Assembly: GCA_024699855.1 (NCBI GenBank)
Contig: JAMPIQ010000001.1
Span: 4,712,001-4,776,000 of the forward strand
Direction: 5' to 3'
Length of the DNA stretch: 64,000 bases
Origin: Aphelenchoides besseyi
Taxonomy: Eukaryota > Nematoda > Chromadorea > Rhabditida > Aphelenchoididae
Part shown: in pieces, positions 57,257 to 64,000 of the stretch
Layout of the letters: each line of letters starts with the position of its first letter
Numbering within the stretch: position 1 is the stretch's first letter
Program-made: the position numbers and the translations under genes
Notes under the pieces: model-generated
Database searches by the model: none
Seen by the model: the letters and a program-made list of their open reading frames with translations, nothing else
Told to the model about the DNA's origin: nothing

Positions 57257-60200
57257 ATGGGAATTAAAGTTTTCGTTCAAAATTGGGTTTATTGGTCCGA
57301 AGGTATTATTCCGCTGCGAACTATTCGCAAAAACAATTTCAAATATCTGAAATTCCTTTGGTCGGTCATCATCGTTCTCACATTTGTTGCGTTTTGTATT
57401 CACGCGGCCTTCTTGCTTGTTGATTATGTTCGCTTCGACAGTCGTGTGGATTTGAAGGCAAGTCATGAATTAACCTATGTTAATCACCGTATTTTTAGAT
57501 CTACTATCTGCCCAAAGTCACTTTTCCTGCCGTGACGGTTTGCAGCATCAATCCATTCAAACAAAACAAAATTAATCAAAGTTCTCAGCTGTCGCAGTTT
57601 GTAAGTGCACTTCAGATGTTGTGTGTGGAGAAGTTTTTTTAGATGGATGCTTATAATTTTATTCTGGAAAAACGCCAATCGCTTCTGAAGACAAATCAAT
57701 CAGCATTGAGGTCTTTTGATGACTCAAATTTGGACGAATTTATTAGATCAAAGAGACAAACGTGTCCGACGAGTTCGAAAGCCAATCAGTACAATACGAC
57801 ATTTACGTACGATATTCAATCATGTAACAACGTTAGTGTCGTTAAACTCTATTGCGCTGATAGATCGCTTGGTTTGCAATTGAACATGAGTTTTGAATTG
57901 GACACCAAACTAACGAAAATAATGGATGCTAGTTTTTACTATTGTCAAAGTCTTTATCTTTGTGGAAATGGTGATCCGTGCACTATATTTGCAAATACGA
58001 TGAGTGTTCTCAAAAACATTAATGGTTGTTTGACTGATCAGGGACTCATCGAAGAACTACAATATCCACCCGATTTCTTCGCCAACAATCCGGCAAATAA
58101 TATGGCAAGACAAGTCGGGATTAATTGCAACTTTGCAAATCGATATTCTACTTATTCTTATTTCGCAAAACCTTCAAATAAGTATAACGGAACTTATAGT
58201 TCAACTTCTGCAACACAGAACGGTATCGGCAATATCAACGCAACAATCGACAATTGTGATCGCTCCGGAACTGTTCTTGTTCGAGCATCTATACCCGCTA
58301 ATTGCACTAACAATTACATTAATATCATTAGCAATGTTACTCAATGCATGGCTGATTATTCTTGTGGTGATGCGTGTGTTTATGGTAACTGTCCGTTTAC
58401 TAAGACTCCGATGGAACAATGTGGAAATTCCGCTTATTACGATCTCATGTGCTCGATTGCTGTAAGACAAATAATCATGTTGTTTAAACTTAAAGATTCT
58501 CAGGTTTGCAATACAACAAGTTCAACAGAATATTCCACAACTACAGAATTAGCCACAACCCATGAATTGAGTACGAAAACATCTCAAGAATCAACAACAA
58601 GCTTTGAAGCGACTACTGTTATTGAAAAAACGACTACTGAACCAAAAATCTTATCCACTTCTACCGAATTAATCTCAACAGAAAGCTCTTCGTTTATCAC
58701 ATCGTCTTCCACTCTACAAAGCTCTACTACAACCATTTTAACAACCGAAAGTACGAGTTTAAGTCCGTCAACTTTGCAATCAATGACTACAACACAAACG
58801 TCTTCCGCTTATGAACCACACCCATCGACCTCAACTAGCGTCGAAACCAGTAGTCCTAATACTTTGTTAACTTCTACAAGTACTTCAGTTAGTTCAACCA
58901 CACAAACTTTAACATCTGAAACAACTTCCGAAAGCAGCACAAGTTTAAAAACGACAGAAACTACTAATGAGACCAGCACAACTCCAACGAGTACCGTTAT
59001 AAACTCTACAAGCGAATCCTCAACAATAATTACAAGCGCGTCAACATTGATTACAAGTCAAACATCCGTCGCAAAAACCTTATTTACAACTCCATTGACG
59101 TCGCTTTCAAGCTCATCCACGCTTCAACCAACTACTGACAGAACGACTTCATTGCATTCAACTGCTAGTACATTAAGCGCATTGGTGACTACTCCAACAA
59201 CAATTTTGACGTTTACTTTGCCATCGTCCGCGACTTCAATGAGCACACAAAAAACAACCCCAACAACTCCTGAACATTTAACTTCAAACAAAACACCGAA
59301 TTTACCGTTCACTACAAAATTTACAACTCAAAAGCCGTTAACATCATTAGCCACGAAAAAAGTAGCATCTACTTCAGAAGTCACCTTGTCGACAATTAAT
59401 CCAATTACAACTCCTTCAAACGCCTTACCTTCAACGAGTTTGCAAACAGTCTTTGCCCCAACAACACAAACATCTCCTTTTCCTATCACAAAAACCAGTA
59501 ATGAATCTTTAAGTTTAATTGCTTCTTCGACAAAATTGCAATTGGTAGAAACGAGCGTATTTCCGAGCTCTAATTTATCATCAGGAGTTTCTACGACCCC
59601 TAATCTTATCGTTTCTTCCACGTTAACAACCGATTTGAATGTTCCATTAACATCCTCAACGATCCTTTCAAGCCCTCAAACTTCGACGCACCAACCAATT
59701 ACAACAAAAGATGCAATAATGTCAACTAGTACATCGTCTGTCCTTCTTCCAAATTCCTCTGTAGTGATTTCAACGTCGCAAAGTACTACGAGCTCAGTTG
59801 CTACTTTAAGATCTTCTACAATTACTAAAGATTTTGGGGTCCAACAGACGACTTTAAATTCTCAAGCAACGAATAATAAACCTACAAACAGACCTTCGCT
59901 TTCAACTGGGACCACAAATCACGCACTTTTAACGTAAGAATCACAATCAAACTTAATGCAAATTAATTTAAGAACAAAACCACAAAGTTCCGCATATCGA
60001 ACATCGTTTGTCAGCCCAGCGTCAACAACTGTCGTTTCTTCAACTACCTCGCATGAAATTACATTAAGAAAAATAGCGAATTTATGGGGTTTAAGTGTAA
60101 GAACCGGGCTACAATTGATTTACGATAATTTGACATTCAGGAATATCAGAATCAACCGAGTTTTATTACTCATGTTCGTCAAGCGTTGATTGAGATAGCG

Positions 60201-61654
60201 GCTTCCTTGACGTCCGAAGAGCGTCAAGAACTGTGTTATTCGTTGCCTGAACTTGTGAGCTCGTGTAACATCGGAAAGATTCCGTGTGATATGGACAATG
60301 ACTTTAGTCGAGTGTTTGATGTCGACTACGGTTATTGCTATACATTCAATAGCGACAAGATAAGAGATGTTTATCAATCGAGTCAAACAGGTTCTTTACA
60401 CGGTTTGTTACTTTAAAAGCTATAAAAATAAATGAACTGTTTAGGGCTTCGTATGATTTTATTCACCAATCCGATTACTTATTTAAAGTCGACTGAATCT
60501 AAGGGATTCAAAATAGTTCTACACGATCAGGCCTACAATCCTTTTCCCAACACTGAGGGTTATTTCGGAGCAGTTGGGGAGAGCGTTCGATTTACCGTTG
60601 AAAAAGTAAGAAGGTCTCATTGAAACTATGAAGTTGATTTGATTAAGGATCGGTATTCACGGCTGAATCATCCTTACAATGAATGCGATGACCTGAATTC
60701 GTTGAAACAACGGAATCAACCGTTTTACTACGGCGGAGATTATTCGATTGAAGGATGTTTACGTTCCTGCTTCCAACAAAAGATGGTCAATGCTTGCGCT
60801 TGTGCTGATTCAAGATTTCCATACCCCAAAAACGATTCTTTCTGTTCTCAAACAAATTTGACGAACTGTAAGAACGTTTATGTATTAAATATAGGATAAA
60901 CATTTAGACGAATGCAATCAACGCTACATTGAAACCGAAGGAGATTACTACTTCGTTGATTGTGATTGTGCGAATTCGTGTAAACAAACCGAGTACTCTG
61001 CTCAATTGTGGAAGGCTTCATGGCCGAACGGCGCTTTCTTTTACGAACAATACTGTCCATCGGCAGAATTGTCGAGTATTAGTTGCGAAGAGTACTACAG
61101 GCAATCGAATGATTTGCTTTCTAACACAATTTTTGCTTTAGAAATAACTCCGCTGAGATCCTAGTTTATTACAATCGTCTTCGGTATTCGGAGTATATTG
61201 AAAGACCGCAAACTACATTCGTCGATCTACTGAGTGCTTTGGGAGGAGCGACAGCTCTGTGGATTGGTTGTTGTGCGATCTTTGTTGGTGAACTACTGCT
61301 CTTGTTCATTCAATCGATTCTATGGTGTTTTTGTTGCAAAGAGTTACCAGAAGTTCCCAGTTGTCGACATTTAGATTACGGAGACGATGCGAGAAAGGAT
61401 CAGTGGTTAAAGGAAGGAAGTTCGGCAGACTTGCTAAGTGTTCAACGGCCTCTACATCTCGAGAATCACATGCAGGAAAAACGTAAGCGATTAAATTTCT
61501 GTAATAGTATAACTTTGTTTTAGTTCTTGATAATGACATTCTTTTCTCCGAATACCACGTAATGTACAAACAAATTATTCCGCTTCATCACATCGATCAT
61601 ATTCCACCCACACCAGTTTCTTCGGCGCCCGTTTCTCGTGTTTACATCGACTGA
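57257..61654 (+). CDS. DEG/ENaC channel with Cys-rich and mucin-like extracellular insertion
   Basis: Amiloride-sensitive channel family, roughly 1,300 residues against 500-800 usual. Exon 1 (57257-57457) has helix 1 (FLWSVIIVLTFVAFCIHAAF). Exon 2 has VTFPAVTVCSINPFKQN. Exon 3 (57643-58461) starts with an RSKR-Q site and a 270-residue Cys-rich, Asn-glycosylation-rich region. Exons 4-5 (58504-59933, 59973-60096) encode about 518 residues that are almost all Ser/Thr, a mucin block. Channel sequence resumes with YGYCYTFN, GCLRSCFQQK, MVNACACADSRFPYP, YYFVDCDCANSC and LLSALGGATALWIGCCAIF, then a cytosolic tail ending SRVYID. The filter position is G-C-C rather than G/S-x-S. The first intron uses a GC donor (AAG|GCAAGT). 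The N-terminal His-Gly motif is not seen. Confidence 0.88.
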
Positions 61655-61843
61655 GTTAGTTGCAATCTTACGGGTAATAATATTGACTCATGAACGTATT
61701 GAATGGATAATTGAAGAATGGCACTTACAAAAACTTTAATCAACAAACTTGTATCATTCAACTTCCTGCCGAAGACAACGAACGAAATGCAAAGCAGAAG
61801 TCCGATTAATTTGTTGAGAGCTCATAGTCACCATTAACAGTCG
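61655..61843. other. intergenic, short frame only
   Basis: A plus-strand ATG near 61720 opens about 39 codons ending at TAA by 61838. A TTAACAG just after it could be an acceptor for the next frame. Confidence 0.3.
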
Positions 61844-62104
61844 TTGACATTCAATCAACGTGTAAATGGCCCTGATAAATACCAAGAAAAGCTCAACTTG
61901 GCAGAAGCACTGATAATCAATCTCCAAGAAGTCACCAACACAATCAACGTAACAGTCACAAACTGTGGTCGGAGACCAAGTGTGGTCAAAGAGCACTATT
62001 TAATTAGATCTTATCTAATCATTTTATTACTAGTTGTCGGCGCCACTCTAGCTTTTCCCTTAACTTTTTCATATAAAGACCAACACCGACTCATTAGTTT
62101 TTAG
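61844..62104 (+). CDS. small single-pass membrane protein, unknown
   Basis: Open frame of 86 codons: MTFNQRVNGPDKYQEKLNLA, an amphipathic stretch (IINLQEVTNTINVTVTNC), then a hydrophobic helix (SYLIILLLVVGATLAFPLTF) and a short tail ending RLISF. It might be the last exon of a gene starting upstream, since a TTAACAG acceptor precedes it. No family recognised, and possibly chance. Confidence 0.3.
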   Translation: MTFNQRVNGPDKYQEKLNLAEALIINLQEVTNTINVTVTNCGRRPSVVKEHYLIRSYLIILLLVVGATLAFPLTFSYKDQHRLISF

Positions 62105-62163
62105 TCTTGTAATAAACAAGTACAACAGTAAAAACTAGTCATTAAAATCCTGTTACATGGACC

Positions 62164-62445
62164 TTAATCAAACACTTGCTCCAATTGTAACAAATCCAAA
62201 ATCTTCATTCCAGCTACTGTGACACAACTTTTGAAGTCCTCCTTTTTGATTTGACTGCAATGTTCACTGTAAATTTTGCTTGAATTCCATTCATGTTGTG
62301 GAAACATAATATAGAAATTTGAATCTTCTCGGATAGTATTCTTGGGTAATTTTATGTAATTTTGGCCAATGTAGAAGCAATCGACGCTGTTATGCCTTCC
62401 ACGAGTGTAATAACTTTCAATTTTGTTTTTCCAACAGAGTGCCAT
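62164..62445 (-). CDS. unknown protein or terminal exon
   Basis: Open frame of 93 codons starting MALCWKNKIESYYTRGRHNS, continuing VDCFYIGQNYIKLPKNT and FKSCVTVAGMKILDLLQ. Codon choice and composition look protein-like. A frame upstream at about 62606-62470 (KFDIPLKEIDPNLK) is open in another register and may be a preceding exon. No known domain recognised. Confidence 0.32.
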   Translation of the reverse strand: MALCWKNKIESYYTRGRHNSVDCFYIGQNYIKLPKNTIREDSNFYIMFPQHEWNSSKIYSEHCSQIKKEDFKSCVTVAGMKILDLLQLEQVFD

Positions 62446-62899
62446 CAAAGATAAACAGTTTTTAAGTTGGGATCAATTTCTTTCAGTGGAATGTCGAATT
62501 TACAAAACAATCTATTCGAGTGGTATTCTTGTTTTCAGTTTTACTGGCTGTAAATTTTTCGAGATGTTTGGCCATTGATTCATTAGAATTCATGATTGAC
62601 ATTTTCTCTGGGTTATGATTGTGTGCGGGGTAATTGAACTCCGTTTTATTGTTAGGTTTCATAATCCAATCTTTTCTCGAATACCCTTCAATTCTTGCTT
62701 ACTAATCGATTATCTCTTCGCTGATGCGTTCTGAAATAAATTAATTTAAAGGAACATTATAGTGTTTGAATTACTCGTTTGTTTAAGATCTTGGCAATGC
62801 CATTGGTAATTTTGAGTATGTAATGATTTCCCCGCAAACAATCGGCCTTCGTTGCCCCGTCCTTATGATGTGCACATAAGAAGGCCCGTGCGTTCCGAT
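62446..62899. other. AT-rich region, possible exon on minus strand
   Basis: Apart from the possible upstream exon of the preceding minus-strand frame, nothing supported. Confidence 0.3.
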
Positions 62900-63595
62900 C
62901 GAATTTGTGCGTGAAGGACGAAGTGTGCTAAACATGTTACAGATTAAGCTCAAACTAACATCGACAAAAATTACGTTTAGCACATGCTCTAGAGCCGTGA
63001 TGCAGTTGTCGCATGCACGATGGGACCCGGTCCATTTCAAACTTCGAGTCCGTGATTGGTCGAACAATCAGTTCCCAAGGCGTTGGATGGGTCGTGGAGG
63101 AGGCAATTCTGTTGCTCCATATCCGTGGCCATCTTACAGCCCGGATTTAACCCCGTGTGACTTCTTTCCTTGGGTTATCTCAAAGATCGGATCTATCGGA
63201 CGGAGCCAGAAAAACTGGACGACTTGAAAGGACGAATCGAACGGGAATTCCCAAATATGGATCAAGAATTGATTGATCGAGCAGTGGACGATTTTGAACG
63301 ACGAGTGCACAAACTTATTCAAAACAACGGAAAGCGTGTTGCTATTTAACGGATAAACGATTGGAAAAAATGACCGTTTAAAACGCTCATAATTGGAAAA
63401 TTTTGTCAAATTCTGCATCATTTGGCCAAGATGCAATTTTCGAGCCATTCCGATAGAATTTTGCAACTTTTCTCGACGTCAAACAAAAATTCCCAGTCTT
63501 CTTTATCAACAACAAAAAGCCACATAAAAAAACGGTTCAGAAATCGCCGAGAAATAAGCGTTCAAAATCTTCCGGTTGTGCTGGAACACCCTGTA
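62900..63595 (+). mobile_element. Tc1/mariner-type relic, 5' end missing
   Basis: The right end near 63580-63595 reads, in reverse, TACAGGGTGTTCCAGCACAACC, a common terminal motif of this superfamily, with TA next to it. Inside is the C-terminal half of a transposase. I found no partner left end between 61.6 and 62.9 kb, so the element is truncated. Confidence 0.65.
63000..63349 (+). pseudogene. Tc1/mariner-type transposase C-terminal part, frameshifted
   Basis: Reads DPVHFKLRVRDWSNNQFPRR and WMGRGG, then WPSYSPDLTPCDFF (third catalytic Asp region), then, after a one-base loss near 63172, LKDRIYRTEPEKLDDLKGRI and RRVHKLIQNNGKRVAI with TAA at 63347-63349. A second shift lies near the DDG-like motif around 63025. 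It is not the same family as the mariner at 55.6 kb: the P-C-D-F-F form differs from S-T-D-Y-H. Confidence 0.78.
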
Positions 63596-64000
63596 TAATC
63601 GGCCACGATTGCCTAAAGTAGACGGTTAGACTGTTGATGCATATTCAGAAGTTGAACTGAAACTTATTACAAGTCAAGTATAAAAAACATTCTCTTTGTT
63701 ACTCTGAAACACATTGTAGTGTATACCGTCAAACAAAAAACTTTGTATGATGAATTGAATTTTGCAAAAGTTGACCAGATGCTTCCCAATAGCCAGCAGA
63801 CTCGACAGTAGTTCTCAGACAACCTCATATTCAGATCAAATCCGAATTATAAACTGCACCGAAGCACAGCAACGCTTGAGATCGCCCAATAGCTCACTGT
63901 GTACGTCGTGGGTATTAAAGCGCCGGAGATAACTTTTTCTGACATGCGTTGCCTCACGGGTTTTATATGGTTTGCCTTCCCTATGTCGACTCATTAGCAC
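63596..64000. other. no feature seen
   Basis: Last 405 bp of the window: mixed sequence, no supported frame or repeat. Confidence 0.4.

Noticed and set aside
59124..59621. Minus-strand frames rich in Val/Glu across the mucin block
   Set aside because: They are complements of Thr/Ser codons and have no splice sites or motifs.

Overview
The window looks like nuclear DNA of a free-living-type nematode. Genes are compact and split by many introns of about 38-50 nt with TTTCAG/TTTTAG acceptors. A TTTCAG- or TTTTAG-type acceptor often lies just upstream of the start codon, as expected for spliced-leader trans-splicing. The gene families are worm-like: a TTBK-like CK1 kinase, a worm-type Argonaute, an MSP-domain protein, a bestrophin and divergent DEG/ENaC channels. 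I cannot name the species. All gene models were assembled by eye from spliced reading frames, so exon edges may be off by small amounts.

Layout. 0-6.7 kb is a dense housekeeping block: RPAC2 (RNA polymerase I/III subunit, cut by the window edge), divergent from EMC3, then a SLC52 riboflavin transporter, glutamine-dependent NAD synthetase and a small membrane protein. 6.8-10.3 kb holds a MAK/ICK ciliary kinase gene on the minus strand. Its one large intron contains a complete TTBK-like kinase gene on the plus strand. 10.4-15.4 kb is gene-poor, with a 100-residue Cys-rich membrane protein and an unknown coiled-coil protein. 15.7-18.6 kb is a furin/BLI-4-type proprotein convertase. 21.9-24.0 kb has an aspartic-protease-like protein with altered active-site motifs and a secreted PEBP. 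26.9-30.4 kb is a minus-strand row: MSP-domain protein, Gemin6, bestrophin. 31.1 kb is NEDD8, and next to it lies an Sp-family factor that ends after one zinc finger.

36.0-47.3 kb holds two divergent DEG/ENaC-like channels, a four-helix tetraspanin-like protein, an unknown extracellular protein and a 558-bp element with identical 120-bp inverted arms. 47.5-51.0 kb is a full Argonaute whose PIWI domain lacks slicer residues. 51.9-57 kb is a transposon zone: an inverted-repeat pair, a 162-bp tandem repeat, a candidate Helitron 3' end, the C-terminal piece of a Helitron helicase, and a complete-ended mariner with a broken transposase. 57.3-61.7 kb is the most striking gene: a DEG/ENaC channel whose extracellular part carries a ~270-residue Cys-rich stretch followed by a ~518-residue Ser/Thr mucin block, with a furin-type RSKR site just before them. 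The window ends with another mariner-like relic.

The genes do not form one pathway. Plausible links are cofactor supply (riboflavin transporter beside NAD synthetase), membrane and ion-channel biology (three DEG/ENaC genes, bestrophin, tetraspanin-like) and possible convertase processing of the mucin-bearing channel.
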